Assembly: GCF_030246885.1 (NCBI RefSeq)
Contig: NZ_CP126739.1
Location: forward strand, 2,046,001-2,110,000
DNA length: 64,000 nt
Direction of reading: 5' to 3'
Origin: Microbacterium sp. zg-B185
GTDB lineage: Bacteria > Actinomycetota > Actinomycetes > Actinomycetales > Microbacteriaceae
A model generated the notes under the pieces. That model made no database searches and was not told the DNA's origin. It worked only from the letters and a program-made list of their open reading frames with translations. Numbering within the stretch: the stretch's first letter is position 1; the number at the start of each line of letters is the position of its first letter. The translations under genes and the position numbers were made by a program. Below are positions 46,736 to 55,319 of the stretch, one piece after another.

Positions 46736-47146
46736 TCAGGTGCTGCTGGCCTGGGCGATGCGGACCATGTTGCCGGAGGGATCGCGGAACGCGCAGTCCC
46801 GCTGCCCCCAGCCCATGTCCATGGGCTCCTGCATCACCTCGGCGCCGGACGCGCGGACCTTTTCGAACGTGGCGTCGAGGTCGTCCGTGCTGAACACGAG
46901 CATCGGCAGCACACCCTTGGTGAGCAGCTCCTGCATCGCGTCCCCGTCGGCCTGGGATCGGCCGGCGTGCGGATCGGACAGGACGATGCCCAGTCCGGGC
47001 TGCGCCGGAGTGCCGAGAGTGACCCAGCGATGGTTTCCGGAGGACACGTCGTTCTGCACGTCGAGTCCGAGGGCGTCGCGATAGAAGCCGATGGCCTCAT
47101 CGACGTCGTTGACGGTGACGTTGGTGAATTGGAGTGCGATGGTCAT
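46736..47146 (-). CDS. VOC family protein (glyoxalase/bleomycin-resistance fold)
   Basis: A 136-residue single VOC-fold protein with two beta-alpha-beta-beta-beta repeats: LQFTNVTVNDVDEAIGFYRDALGL and LVFSTDDLDATFEKVRASGAEV, ending AFRDPSGNMVRIAQ. The substrate is unknown. The gene directly follows an AraC-type regulator gene on the same strand, a common pairing in which the regulator controls the VOC gene. The ATG at 47146 follows TAGCGT (47158-47153) by exactly 6 nt, and the first three bases of this hexamer are the regulator's stop codon. It thus has its own leaderless promoter at the very end of the upstream gene. Confidence 0.9.
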   Translation of the reverse strand: MTIALQFTNVTVNDVDEAIGFYRDALGLDVQNDVSSGNHRWVTLGTPAQPGLGIVLSDPHAGRSQADGDAMQELLTKGVLPMLVFSTDDLDATFEKVRASGAEVMQEPMDMGWGQRDCAFRDPSGNMVRIAQASST

Positions 47147-47152
47147 GCCGCG

Positions 47153-47158
47153 ACGCTA
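47153..47158 (-). promoter_or_regulatory. VOC gene -10 box overlapping the AraC stop codon
   Basis: TAGCGT on the minus strand. Its TAG is the stop codon of the AraC-type gene, and the hexamer ends 6 nt before the VOC ATG. Confidence 0.6.
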
Positions 47159-47596
47159 CGCCGCGCGGCGCCGACGGACTTCTTGGTTTCTGCTCGATGC
47201 GTGCCGATCCGGTCGCGTGCGGGTCTTGGCCACGCACGAGGGCATGGCCCGCACCGCGTCGTGCCCGCGTCTGCGGTACTGCGACGGGCTCATCCCGACG
47301 ATCTCGGCGAAGCGCGAGCTGAATGAGCCGAGCGAGGTGCAGCCGACGGCCATGCACGCGTCGGTGACGCTGGCGCCGCCCCGCAGCAGCGCCATGGCGC
47401 GTTCGATGCGCCGGGTCATCAGATAGCTGTACGGCGTCTCTCCGTATGCCGCGCGGAACTGTCGGGAGAAGTGCGCGGGCGACATCAGCGCCTTCGCCGC
47501 CATGGTGGGCACATCCAGCGGTCGCGCGTACTCGCGGTCGATCAGGTCTCGTGCACGGCGCAGGTGAGCCAGATTCTCAAGCTCCTGCGGAGTCAT
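47156..47596 (-). CDS. AraC family transcriptional regulator (DNA-binding domain only)
   Basis: 146 residues. The two helix-turn-helix units of the AraC domain take up about residues 20-110: LDVPTMAAKALMSPAHFSRQFRAAYGETPYSYL and VTDACMAVGCTSLGSFSSRFAEIVGMSPSQYRRR. There is no separate ligand-binding domain, so the signal, if any, is unknown. The Arg/Ser-rich tail is basic. TAGCGT (47609-47604) lies 7 nt before ATG 47596, favouring this start over a GTG 9 nt upstream. The VOC gene lies immediately downstream and is the likely target. It is divergent from rmuC, 53 bp between starts. Confidence 0.9.
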   Translation of the reverse strand: MTPQELENLAHLRRARDLIDREYARPLDVPTMAAKALMSPAHFSRQFRAAYGETPYSYLMTRRIERAMALLRGGASVTDACMAVGCTSLGSFSSRFAEIVGMSPSQYRRRGHDAVRAMPSCVAKTRTRPDRHASSRNQEVRRRRAA

Positions 47597-47603
47597 GCTT
47601 GTC

Positions 47604-47609
47604 ACGCTA
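47604..47609 (-). promoter_or_regulatory. AraC regulator -10 box
   Basis: TAGCGT on the minus strand, ending 7 nt before ATG 47596; near-leaderless message predicted. Confidence 0.45.
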
Positions 47610-47649
47610 GCACCGGGGGGATGTCGGATGTCCAGGGCATTCTGGACAG

Positions 47650-48984
47650 ATGGATGCATTCACCGTCTCCGTCCTCGTGATCGGATGCCTCGCCGCAGGT
47701 GTGCTCGCCGGCTGGTTCGCGGGCGGGGCGCGCGGCGCGGCACGTGCCGCGATCGCGAGCGCGGACCTGCGCGCCCGGCTCGCCGCCAGCGACGCCACCC
47801 GGCAGGGCGTGCAGGCGCAGCTGGAGCACCAGCATCTCCTGTATCGCGAGCTGGCCGCACAGGCCCGCGCGGATCAGGCATCGCGGGAGGAGCGGGAACG
47901 TCGCGAGCAGGCGGTGCTGCGGGCGCTGGCGCCGGTGCACGAGACGCTGCAGTCCATGCAGACGAAGGTCGATGACCTCGAGCGCGACCGTTCCGCGCAG
48001 TTCGGTTCGCTGGCCGAGCAGTTGCGGCGCGCGCAGCAGTCCGACGAAGCGCTGCGCGCCACCACCGAGTCGCTGGCCAGCGCCCTGCGCTCCGGCACCA
48101 CGCGCGGCGTGTGGGGCGAGACGCAGCTGCGGCGCGTGGTCGAAGCTGCCGGCCTGACCCGCTATGTGGATTTCGACACCCAGACCTCCATCACCTCGGA
48201 TGCCGGTGCCGGCCGCCCCGACATGGTGATCCGGCTTCCGGGCGACAAGGCGATCGCCGTCGATGCCAAAGTCCCGCTCGATGCCTATCTCGAGGCCAGT
48301 GCGATCCCGTTCACCGCGGTCGGCGCAGAAGCCGCGCGGCGCAAGTCGCTGCTCGACAAGCACGTCAAGGCGCTGCGCGGACACGTGGACGCGCTGGCGA
48401 AGAAGGCGTACTGGGCAGGCCTGGCCTCGAGCCCGGAGTTCGTGGTGTGCTTCGTTCCGAGCGAGTCCCTCCTGGCCGCCGCCCTGGAAGAGGACCCCTC
48501 CCTGCTGGACTACGCGTTCGGCAAACGCGTGGCGCTGGCTTCGCCGGTGAACCTGTGGGCGGTGCTGAAGACGGTCGCCTTCACCTGGACGCAGCAGGAC
48601 GTGTCGCAGGAGGCGCGTGCGCTGTTCGTGCTCGGCAACGAGCTGTACGAGCGGCTGGGCAAGCTCGCCGGGCACGCCGACGACCTGCGCAGGGCCATCG
48701 AACGGACCGTCGACAGTTACAACCGGTTCGCGGGCTCGCTCGAATCGCGGGTACTGGTCACCGCGCGGCGCTTCCCCGGCATCGATCAGACGAAACTCGA
48801 CGGGCTGGCAGTGCCGGCGCTGGTCGAGAAGTCACCACGGCGCCTGCGGGCGCCGGAGCTGCTGGACGGCACGCTGGCCCCCGACGACGTTCGAGAGCCG
48901 GCATCCGACGCGTCGCTTCTTGCGGCTGAGCTCAGTGCCGACCTCGGCGACGTGCGCGAACGCATCACGCCCTTCGCGGACTGA
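47650..48984 (+). CDS. rmuC: DNA recombination protein RmuC
   Basis: A 444-residue RmuC-family protein. An N-terminal membrane helix (residues 5-22) precedes a long coiled coil (about 55-140, rich in Ala/Arg/Gln/Glu), then the RmuC nuclease-like domain (about 145-390) with RGVWGETQLRRVVEAAG, GRPDMVIRLPGDKAIAVDAKVPLDAY (the conserved D...DAK core) and LASSPEFVVCFVPSESLL. It limits inversion-type rearrangements at short inverted repeats in E. coli. The ATG at 47650 has CATTCT at leaderless spacing. It ends 6 bp from the convergent 69-residue membrane protein. Confidence 0.94.
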   Translation: MDAFTVSVLVIGCLAAGVLAGWFAGGARGAARAAIASADLRARLAASDATRQGVQAQLEHQHLLYRELAAQARADQASREERERREQAVLRALAPVHETLQSMQTKVDDLERDRSAQFGSLAEQLRRAQQSDEALRATTESLASALRSGTTRGVWGETQLRRVVEAAGLTRYVDFDTQTSITSDAGAGRPDMVIRLPGDKAIAVDAKVPLDAYLEASAIPFTAVGAEAARRKSLLDKHVKALRGHVDALAKKAYWAGLASSPEFVVCFVPSESLLAAALEEDPSLLDYAFGKRVALASPVNLWAVLKTVAFTWTQQDVSQEARALFVLGNELYERLGKLAGHADDLRRAIERTVDSYNRFAGSLESRVLVTARRFPGIDQTKLDGLAVPALVEKSPRRLRAPELLDGTLAPDDVREPASDASLLAAELSADLGDVRERITPFAD

Positions 48985-48990
48985 GTCGGC

Positions 48991-49200
48991 TCAGGCGCCG
49001 CCGGGCACGAAGCTCAGGAGCGCGATCGCCGCGGCGGACACGGCGACGAAGGCGCCCACCATCCACCACGCCGAGACCTGATGGTCCTCGTCGCGACGCA
49101 CGCGGAAGAGTACGTCGGGCCGCCGGGCCGGATCGGTGGCGTTCGCTACGACGGCGATGGCGCCCGTCTGGGGCTTGGGACCGCCAACCTGTGCTGACAT
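48991..49200 (-). CDS. 69-residue single-helix membrane protein
   Basis: A polar N-terminal part (SAQVGGPKPQTGAIAVVANATDPARRPDVLFRV begins it, with several Arg/Asp) is followed by one hydrophobic helix at about residues 44-65 and a Pro-Gly-Gly-Ala end. No family recognised. The ATG at 49200 has AGGGAG 7 nt upstream; the reading frame extends a further nine codons, but that form lacks support. A tandem 9-bp repeat lies 95-140 bp upstream, in its promoter region. It converges with rmuC. Confidence 0.65.
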   Translation of the reverse strand: MSAQVGGPKPQTGAIAVVANATDPARRPDVLFRVRRDEDHQVSAWWMVGAFVAVSAAAIALLSFVPGGA

Positions 49201-49294
49201 CGTCAACTCCCTAGTGTCTGAGTACACAACCGCGTCCTCATCGACACACCTGTTCGATTCTGCCAGAGTTCCGCGGTCCCAGGATCACGAGTAC

Positions 49295-49338
49295 GTCACA
49301 TCCGTCACAACGGTCACAGCAGACCCATCCGTCACACG
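49295..49338. repeat. Tandem 9-bp repeats GTCACA-N3
   Basis: GTCACA starts at 49295, 49304, 49313 and 49331, all separated by multiples of 9 bp; the missing fourth unit (49322-49330) is a degenerate GACCCATCC. The 11-mer CATCCGTCACA occurs twice, 27 bp apart. The array is in the promoter region of the 69-residue membrane protein (read as TGTGAC on that strand), downstream of glpX. Confidence 0.7.
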
Positions 49339-49416
49339 ATGCGCCGCGGACGCCACCGCGGCGTGCCAGCGGTGGTCAGCGAGCGGGGACTCCCGGCAGC
49401 CGCCGGGATGCCGGCG

Positions 49417-50406
49417 TTACAGCCACTTCGAGGTGAGGTGCTCCGAGACGATGCGGCGCAGAGTGCCGGAGGTGCCGCGCAGCACCACGCTTTCGCTGTA
49501 GACGTAATCCCCCTCGCGGCGAACGCCCGCGACGAGCTGACCGTCGGTGACCCCGGTGGCGACGAAGATCGTGTTCCTGCCGGTGACGAGCTCGTCCGCT
49601 TCGTACACGTAGCCGTCGGTCTTCAGTCCGTGGTCGGCGCCCTTCTGCTTCTCGTCGTCGTGGCGCGGCCAGAGGATCCCCTGGATGTGCCCGCCGAGCG
49701 CCTTGATGGCGCAGGCCGTGACGATGCCCTCGGGGCTGCCGCCGACGCCGACGCACATGTCGGTGCGGGCGTTGTGCCGGGCGGCGTTGATGCCGCCTGC
49801 GACGTCGCCGTCGGACATCAGGCGGGTGCCGGCGCCGGCCGCGCGGATGTCGGCGATCAGCTGCTCGTGGCGTGGTCGGTTCAGCACGGACACGACCATC
49901 TCGTCCACGGGCTTGCCGAGCGCCTTGGACAGCAGCCGGATGTTCTCGCCGATCGGAAGGCGGATGTCGACCACGCCCACGCCGGCGGGTCCGGTGACCA
50001 GCTTGTCCATGTAGAACACCGTGGAGGCATCGAGCATCGTGCCCCGGTCGGACACGGCGATCACCGAGAGTGCGTTCTGCCGGCCGGCGGCGGTCAGGGA
50101 CGTGCCGTCGATGGGATCCACCGCCACGTCGCACTGCGGACCGCGGCCGTTGCCGACTTTCTCGCCGTTGAAGAGCATCGGCGCTTCGTCCTTCTCGCCT
50201 TCGCCGATGACGATCGTGCCGTCGAAGTTCACCGTCGTGAGGAACGCGCGCATCGCGTCGACCGCGGCGCCGTCGGCCGCCAGTTTGTCACCCCGCCCGA
50301 TGAAGGGCACGGCGCGGATCGCGGCCGCCTCGGTGGCGCGCACCAGCTCCAGCGCGAGGTTGCGGTCGGGATGCAGCGGACTCATGTCGGCGGTAAGGCT
50401 CACCAT
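49417..50406 (-). CDS. glpX: Class II fructose-1,6-bisphosphatase
   Basis: A 329-residue GlpX-type FBPase for gluconeogenesis. Motifs are HPDRNLALELVRATEAAA, VIGEGEKDEAPML, DPIDGTSLTA (metal-binding, Li-sensitive phosphatase signature) and MSDGDVAGGINAA. Length matches mycobacterial GlpX, which is the sole FBPase there. The ATG at 50406 follows TAGGCT (50418-50413) by exactly 6 nt, so the message is leaderless. The GAGG between the two can be ignored for start choice. It is divergent from fbaA, the preceding enzyme in gluconeogenesis, with 183 bp between starts. Confidence 0.96.
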   Translation of the reverse strand: MVSLTADMSPLHPDRNLALELVRATEAAAIRAVPFIGRGDKLAADGAAVDAMRAFLTTVNFDGTIVIGEGEKDEAPMLFNGEKVGNGRGPQCDVAVDPIDGTSLTAAGRQNALSVIAVSDRGTMLDASTVFYMDKLVTGPAGVGVVDIRLPIGENIRLLSKALGKPVDEMVVSVLNRPRHEQLIADIRAAGAGTRLMSDGDVAGGINAARHNARTDMCVGVGGSPEGIVTACAIKALGGHIQGILWPRHDDEKQKGADHGLKTDGYVYEADELVTGRNTIFVATGVTDGQLVAGVRREGDYVYSESVVLRGTSGTLRRIVSEHLTSKWL

Positions 50407-50412
50407 GTCCTC

Positions 50413-50418
50413 AGCCTA
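50413..50418 (-). promoter_or_regulatory. glpX -10 box
   Basis: TAGGCT on the minus strand, ending 6 nt before the glpX ATG. Confidence 0.55.
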
Positions 50419-50548
50419 ACCAGCAGGCCGCCCCGTGACCGGGCGAGTCGGCGCCGACGGCGTGAAGGAATCGCGTTTCTTGCGCTGGTGGCATGCGACC
50501 GCGGTTCCGGCCGGAGCCGCATCCCCCCAGCAGCGCACACCCGCTCGG

Positions 50549-50554
50549 TAGAGT
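50549..50554 (+). promoter_or_regulatory. fbaA -10 box
   Basis: TAGAGT; predicted +1 at about 50561 gives a 29-nt leader with AAGGAG (50579-50584) 5 nt before the ATG. The contrast with leaderless glpX across the same intergenic region is clear. Confidence 0.5.
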
Positions 50555-50589
50555 GACGGGGTACCCCCGCACACGAGCAAGGAGCTGTC

Positions 50590-51618
50590 ATGCCCGTCGC
50601 CACCCCAGAACAGTACGCCCAGATGCTGGACCGCGCGAAGGCCGGCGGATTCGCCTACCCGGCGTTCAACGTCTCGAGCTCGCAGACCGTGAACGCGGTC
50701 CTGCAGGGACTGACCGAAGCCGGCTCCGACGGCATCATCCAGGTGACCACGGGTGGCGCGGACTACTTCGCCGGCCACACCGTCAAGGCCCGCGCCACCG
50801 GCGCACTGGCATTCGCCCGATTCGTTCACGAGGCGGCCAAGAGCTACCCGATCACGGTGGCACTGCACACCGATCACTGCCCCAAGCCGGCGCTGGAGGA
50901 CTTCGTCCTGCCCCTGATCGCCGAGTCCGAGAAGGTCGTCGCCGACGGCGGCAACCCGATCTTCCAGTCGCACATGTGGGACGGATCCGCGGTGCCACTG
51001 GCCGAGAACGTCGAGATCGCCAAGGAGCTCCTCCCCCGCATGAAGGCGATTCGCGCGATCCTCGAGGTCGAGATCGGCGTTGTCGGCGGCGAGGAGGACG
51101 GCGTTCAGCACGAAGGCTCCAACGAGGCGCTGTACACGACGGTCGCGGACGTCACGAAGGCGGTGGAAGCCCTCGGTCTGGGCGACCAGGGCCGGTGGAT
51201 CGCCGCGCTCACCTTCGGCAACGTGCACGGCGTCTACGCCCCCGGCAACGTCAAGCTCCGCCCGGAGCTGCTCGGCGAGATCCAGGAGGGGATCGCGGCG
51301 AAATTCGGCACCGGCCCCAAGCCGCTGGATCTCGTATTCCACGGCGGCAGCGGATCGACCGACGAGGAGATCGCGCTAGCGGTCGCCAACGGCGTGATCA
51401 AGATGAACATCGACACGGACACGCAGTACGCGTTCACCCGCGCGGTCGCCGGCTACATGTTCAGCAACTACGACGGCGTGCTCAAGGTCGACGGCTCGGT
51501 GGGCAACAAGAAGGCCTACGACCCGCGCGCGTGGGGCAAGGTCGCAGAGTCGGCGATGGCGGTACGCGTCGTGCAGGCCACGCAGCAGCTCGGCTCCGCC
51601 GGCAAGTCCCAGTCCTGA
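50590..51618 (+). CDS. fbaA: Class II fructose-bisphosphate aldolase
   Basis: A 342-residue zinc-dependent aldolase that cleaves or forms fructose 1,6-bisphosphate. Zinc and active-site motifs are VALHTDHCPKP (His ligand), HMWDGSAVP, EVEIGVVGGEEDGVQ, FGNVHGVYAPG (His ligand) and VFHGGSGSTDEEI. FbaA-type length. The ATG has the best ribosome site in this part of the window (AAGGAG, 5 nt). Its pairing with divergent glpX joins two consecutive gluconeogenic enzymes. Confidence 0.97.
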   Translation: MPVATPEQYAQMLDRAKAGGFAYPAFNVSSSQTVNAVLQGLTEAGSDGIIQVTTGGADYFAGHTVKARATGALAFARFVHEAAKSYPITVALHTDHCPKPALEDFVLPLIAESEKVVADGGNPIFQSHMWDGSAVPLAENVEIAKELLPRMKAIRAILEVEIGVVGGEEDGVQHEGSNEALYTTVADVTKAVEALGLGDQGRWIAALTFGNVHGVYAPGNVKLRPELLGEIQEGIAAKFGTGPKPLDLVFHGGSGSTDEEIALAVANGVIKMNIDTDTQYAFTRAVAGYMFSNYDGVLKVDGSVGNKKAYDPRAWGKVAESAMAVRVVQATQQLGSAGKSQS

Positions 51619-51639
51619 CCTGCGGCCGCCCCGTGGCCC

Positions 51640-52188
51640 CTACGCGGGGTCGCGGTACTGGTCGAGCAGTCCCGGCGCGCCGTTCGGCCGCGAGATCACC
51701 TCGATGGGATCTCCGGCTTGGACGAAGCCGTTGCGGAGCACACGAAGGTACGGGCCGAGGCGACGCTCGGCAGAGAACCGCTTGACCCACCCGCGCTGGT
51801 CGGCGCCACCGACCCAGCGCGCGAAGGTCTGGCACGGCGTGCGCGGCATGGTCACCTCGGCCGTGACGGTGTCCCCGATACGCCACACCTCGCCGATGCG
51901 GGCGTCGTTCACGTCGATGCCTTCGGTGCGCAGGTTCTCTCCGAAGAAGCCGGGCGGCAGGTCCCTGCCCAGCTCGTCCGCCCAGAAGGCGGCGTCTTCC
52001 TCGGCGTAGGCGTAGAGCGCCTTGTCCAGCCCGCCATGGTGCTTGCGGTCGGCCTGCACGTCGGCGCGCACACCGTAGCGACCGACCCGGACGCGCCCGT
52101 CCACGGGGCGTTTGTCGATCGCCGTGACGCCGTTCCCCGGGTCGGGGCGCAGCTGGTGGACGACGCAGACGGCGACGAGGCGAGGCAT
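51640..52188 (-). CDS. MOSC domain protein
   Basis: A 182-residue stand-alone MOSC domain protein of the YiiM group, which binds molybdenum cofactor sulfur or detoxifies N-hydroxylated bases. Motifs include GVRADVQADRKHHGGLDKALYAY, FGENLRTEGIDVNDARIGEVWRIG and the conserved Cys in MPRTPCQTFARW. The C-terminal region GLLDQYRDPA is typical of an extended tail. The ATG at 52188 follows TAGGAT (52200-52195) by exactly 6 nt: leaderless. It converges with fbaA, 21 bp apart. Confidence 0.92.
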   Translation of the reverse strand: MPRLVAVCVVHQLRPDPGNGVTAIDKRPVDGRVRVGRYGVRADVQADRKHHGGLDKALYAYAEEDAAFWADELGRDLPPGFFGENLRTEGIDVNDARIGEVWRIGDTVTAEVTMPRTPCQTFARWVGGADQRGWVKRFSAERRLGPYLRVLRNGFVQAGDPIEVISRPNGAPGLLDQYRDPA

Positions 52189-52194
52189 CCGGTC

Positions 52195-52200
52195 ATCCTA
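52195..52200 (-). promoter_or_regulatory. MOSC gene -10 box
   Basis: TAGGAT on the minus strand, ending 6 nt before the ATG; leaderless transcript predicted. Confidence 0.55.
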
Positions 52201-52237
52201 ACGGCGACTGCGTCATCGCGGCTCACGCCGCGGGCGC

Positions 52238-52831
52238 TCAGCGCGCGGTATCGAGGATGGCGTTCCACACGGTGGGGTCCGAGACGATCGGCACCATCAG
52301 CAGGGTGCCGCTGACGAATGTGAAGACGATCCCCGCGACCAGCGGGATCCACCAGGTGATCCGGCCCCGCCTCAGGCTGCGCCAGGACAGGTACGCGGTC
52401 GCCAGCCAGCCGATGGCCAGGATCAGCGCAGCGGCCAGGCCCCAGGGGCGTCCGGCGGCCGGGTCGGCAAGCTCGGCATCGACGCCGAGCAGGCCGAAGA
52501 CCGTGCCGACGTACGACTCGTAGTCGATCATTCCGGGGATGCCGCTGACCACGTTGACCAGCCCGTAGACCAGCAGCGCGGTCGTGGCGACGAGGTCGGC
52601 GAACCGGCCACGCCGAACCGGCGCCCCGGCCTTCGCCGCAGGCGCCACCGCAGCGCCTGCGGGAACCGCCGTGACGGCATCCGGGTCCTGCCCGGCATCC
52701 AGAAGCTGCGTCATGTCGGGCCGCTGGATCCGCGCGCGCTGCTCCTCCGGGGTCGCGTACTCGCCATACTGCGGTCGCGGGCGCACGTCCGGGGCGCCGT
52801 GCGTGCCGGGCCGATCGTCGGGTCCGCTCAT
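52238..52831 (-). CDS. DUF6264-type membrane protein
   Basis: 197 residues. A Pro/Arg-rich cytoplasmic N-terminus (residues 1-70) including [14 protein letters not shown] is followed by about four membrane helices. The N-terminal [14 protein letters not shown] block is the hallmark I associate with DUF6264 of Microbacteriaceae; function is unknown. The ATG overlaps the ispH stop by 4 bp (ATGA), so it is translated from the ispH message. Confidence 0.75.
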   Translation of the reverse strand: MSGPDDRPGTHGAPDVRPRPQYGEYATPEEQRARIQRPDMTQLLDAGQDPDAVTAVPAGAAVAPAAKAGAPVRRGRFADLVATTALLVYGLVNVVSGIPGMIDYESYVGTVFGLLGVDAELADPAAGRPWGLAAALILAIGWLATAYLSWRSLRRGRITWWIPLVAGIVFTFVSGTLLMVPIVSDPTVWNAILDTAR

Positions 52832-53889
52832 GCGCTGACCCGCCCCCCGAGGGCGCGCGCGTCGCGGCGCCCGTCGGCGTCCTGGCGCAGTTCCTTCGGG
52901 AGGGAGAACAGCAGGTCCTCTTCGGCCGTCCTGATCTCCCGCACGTCGCGGTAGCCGGCGTCGGAGAGGTCGGCGAGGACTTCCTGCACCAGCACCTCGG
53001 GCACCGACGCGCCGCTGGTGACGCCCACGGTCTCCGCGCCCTCCAGCCACTCCTGTTTGACCTCGTCGGCGTAGTCCACGCGGTAGGCGGCTTTCGCACC
53101 GTATTCGAGGGCCACTTCGACCAGACGCACACTGTTGGAAGAGTTCGCCGAGCCGACGACGATCACCAGGTCGGCGTCCGCGGCGACCTTCTTGATCGCG
53201 ACCTGACGGTTCTGGGTGGCGTAGCAGATGTCATCCGAGGGCGGATCCTGCAGCTGCGGGAAGCGCACGCGAAGTCGCCGCACCGTCTCCATCGTCTCGT
53301 CGACCGAGAGCGTGGTCTGCGAAAGCCACACGACCTTCGACGGGTCACGCACCAGAACCGTGTCGGCGTGGTCCGGCGAGTTGACGATGGTGACGTGATC
53401 GGGAGCCTCTCCGGCGGTGCCCTCGACCTCCTCGTGGCCCTCGTGGCCGATCAGGAGGATCTCGAAGTCGTCGCGGGCGAATCTCACGGCCTCGCGATGG
53501 ACCTTGGTCACCAGGGGGCAGGTCGCGTCGATCGCCTGGAGCTGACGGTCGGATGCCGCGGCCACCACCGCCGGTGAGACGCCGTGTGCGCTGAAGACGA
53601 CGTGCGCGCCCTCGGGGACCTCATCGACCTCGTCGACGAAGATCGCGCCGGCCGCCTCGAGCTCGGTCACCACGTGGATGTTGTGGACGATCTGCTTGCG
53701 CACGTACACCGGCGCTCCGAAGCGCTCCAGCGCCTTCTCGACCGCGATGACGGCGCGGTCCACCCCGGCGCAGTATCCGCGGGGGGCGGCGAGCAGGACC
53801 CTCTTGTGTCCGGGGACGGGGATATCCTGGAGGCGCTCGCGCCGCCGCGGAACGCGGGGGACGGGCATGCGGACAAGCGGGGTGCTCAC
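52828..53889 (-). CDS. ispH: 4-hydroxy-3-methylbut-2-enyl diphosphate reductase
   Basis: A 353-residue [4Fe-4S] enzyme, the last step of the MEP isoprenoid pathway, making IPP and DMAPP. Cluster cysteines are in [24 protein letters not shown] and [22 protein letters not shown] and [11 protein letters not shown] are the other family blocks. The GTG at 53889 follows TAGACT (53901-53896) by exactly 6 nt: leaderless. A roughly 28-residue basic N-terminal extension precedes the core. It is divergent from xseA (94 bp between starts); ispH and xseA are commonly neighbours in actinobacteria. Confidence 0.97.
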   Translation of the reverse strand: MSTPLVRMPVPRVPRRRERLQDIPVPGHKRVLLAAPRGYCAGVDRAVIAVEKALERFGAPVYVRKQIVHNIHVVTELEAAGAIFVDEVDEVPEGAHVVFSAHGVSPAVVAAASDRQLQAIDATCPLVTKVHREAVRFARDDFEILLIGHEGHEEVEGTAGEAPDHVTIVNSPDHADTVLVRDPSKVVWLSQTTLSVDETMETVRRLRVRFPQLQDPPSDDICYATQNRQVAIKKVAADADLVIVVGSANSSNSVRLVEVALEYGAKAAYRVDYADEVKQEWLEGAETVGVTSGASVPEVLVQEVLADLSDAGYRDVREIRTAEEDLLFSLPKELRQDADGRRDARALGGRVSA

Positions 53890-53895
53890 GCCTCG

Positions 53896-53901
53896 AGTCT
53901 A
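53896..53901 (-). promoter_or_regulatory. ispH -10 box
   Basis: TAGACT on the minus strand, ending 6 nt before the GTG at 53889. Confidence 0.6.
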
Positions 53902-53983
53902 CGGGGATGCCCCCTGGGGGACGGCCGTGCGCCCGGGACTGACCCGCCGAGCAGACCGCACCACCCGAACACGAAAGGTCCGG

Positions 53984-55258
53984 ATGACGACGTTCCAGGC
54001 TGCGCCGATCCCCGGTGAGCCCCCGCCGCCCGACTCGGTGCGTCCGCGGGAGTCCACGGCCGATGCGCCCACCTCCGTCGCACGCCTGAACGACACGATT
54101 CGCGGGTTTATCGAAACCTGGGGTTCGGTCTGGGTCGAGGGCGAGATCACCTCGTGGAACGTCCGCACCGGCAACGTGTTCGGGCGCATGAAGGATCTCG
54201 CGACGGATGCCACCATCTCGTTCCGCATCTGGTCCAGCACCCGTCAGCGACTGCCCGCCGACCTGGCCGTCGGCGATCACGTCGTCGCGTGCGTCAAGGC
54301 GGACTACTTCTCCAAGACCGGGGACTTCAGCTTCTCGGTGTCCTCCATGCGGCACGTCGGCCTCGGCGATCAGCTCGAGAAGCTGGAGCGGCTCCGGGCG
54401 ACGCTGCGCACCGAAGGGCTCTTCGACCCCGCCCGCAAGAAGCCCATCCCGTTCCTTCCCCATGTCATCGGGCTCATCACCGGCGAGAAGTCCGACGCCG
54501 AGAAGGACGTCCGTCACAACGCGGAGATGCGCTGGCCGCAGGTGCGCTTCCGCATGGCGTACGCCGCGGTGCAGGGCGACCGGTGCGTTCCCGAGACGAT
54601 CGGCGCGCTGAAGGCCCTGGATGCCGATCCCGCCGTCGATGTCATCGTCATCGCGCGCGGGGGCGGCGACCCGCAGCACCTGCTCGGGTTCAGTGACGAG
54701 CGCCTGCTGCGGGCGGTGGCCGCGGCATCCACGCCCGTCGTCAGCGCGATCGGCCACGAGAACGATCACCCGCTGCTGGATGACGTCGCCGACCTGCGCG
54801 CGAGCACGCCGACGGATGCCGCCAAGCGCATCGTTCCGGATGTCGTCGAGCAGCGCGCCGCCGTCGCCCAGCTGCGCTCCCGGTTGACCATGCGGCTGTC
54901 GCAGCGCGTCGGCCATGACATCGCGCAGCTGGAGCAGCTGCGCTCCCGCCCGGTGCTGCGCTCTCCGGAATCGATGATCGACGCCCGCTCCCAGCACCTG
55001 TGGCTGCTGGCGGGCCGCGGGCGTGACACGGTCGAGCGACGGCTGGAGGCGCAGGCGCGCCGGGCCGCCGAGTTGCGCGCGGCGCTGCGCACGCTGTCGC
55101 CGGCGTCCACGCTCGCCCGCGGCTACGCGATCGCACACCTCACCGACGGTGTGATCGTCCGTGACTCGGCACAGGCCCAGCCGGGCGCCCAGGTGGTGGT
55201 CACGGTGGGGCGCGGCTCGTTCGCCGCTCGTTCGGAGGGTCCCGTCGAGGAGCCCTGA
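53984..55258 (+). CDS. xseA: Exodeoxyribonuclease VII large subunit
   Basis: A 424-residue large subunit of ExoVII, a single-strand DNA exonuclease. The N-terminal OB fold (about residues 30-125) has WVEGEITSWN; the catalytic domain has GLITGEKSDAEKDV, IARGGGDPQHLLGFSDERLLRA and AIGHENDHPLLDDVADLRASTPTDAA; a coiled-coil region follows and the C-terminus ends with the LARGYAI block. The ATG at 53984 has AAAGG 6 nt upstream. xseB follows after 61 bp and has its own promoter-like -10. Confidence 0.96.
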   Translation: MTTFQAAPIPGEPPPPDSVRPRESTADAPTSVARLNDTIRGFIETWGSVWVEGEITSWNVRTGNVFGRMKDLATDATISFRIWSSTRQRLPADLAVGDHVVACVKADYFSKTGDFSFSVSSMRHVGLGDQLEKLERLRATLRTEGLFDPARKKPIPFLPHVIGLITGEKSDAEKDVRHNAEMRWPQVRFRMAYAAVQGDRCVPETIGALKALDADPAVDVIVIARGGGDPQHLLGFSDERLLRAVAAASTPVVSAIGHENDHPLLDDVADLRASTPTDAAKRIVPDVVEQRAAVAQLRSRLTMRLSQRVGHDIAQLEQLRSRPVLRSPESMIDARSQHLWLLAGRGRDTVERRLEAQARRAAELRAALRTLSPASTLARGYAIAHLTDGVIVRDSAQAQPGAQVVVTVGRGSFAARSEGPVEEP

Positions 55259-55307
55259 CCCGCCGCGGCACCGAACCGCACCCGCGAGCACTCCCCCGGC
55301 CCGACTC

Positions 55308-55313
55308 TAGGAT
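55308..55313 (+). promoter_or_regulatory. xseB -10 box
   Basis: TAGGAT ends 6 nt before the xseB ATG, predicting an extra leaderless transcript for the small subunit in addition to read-through from xseA. Confidence 0.5.
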
Positions 55314-55319
55314 GGAAGC

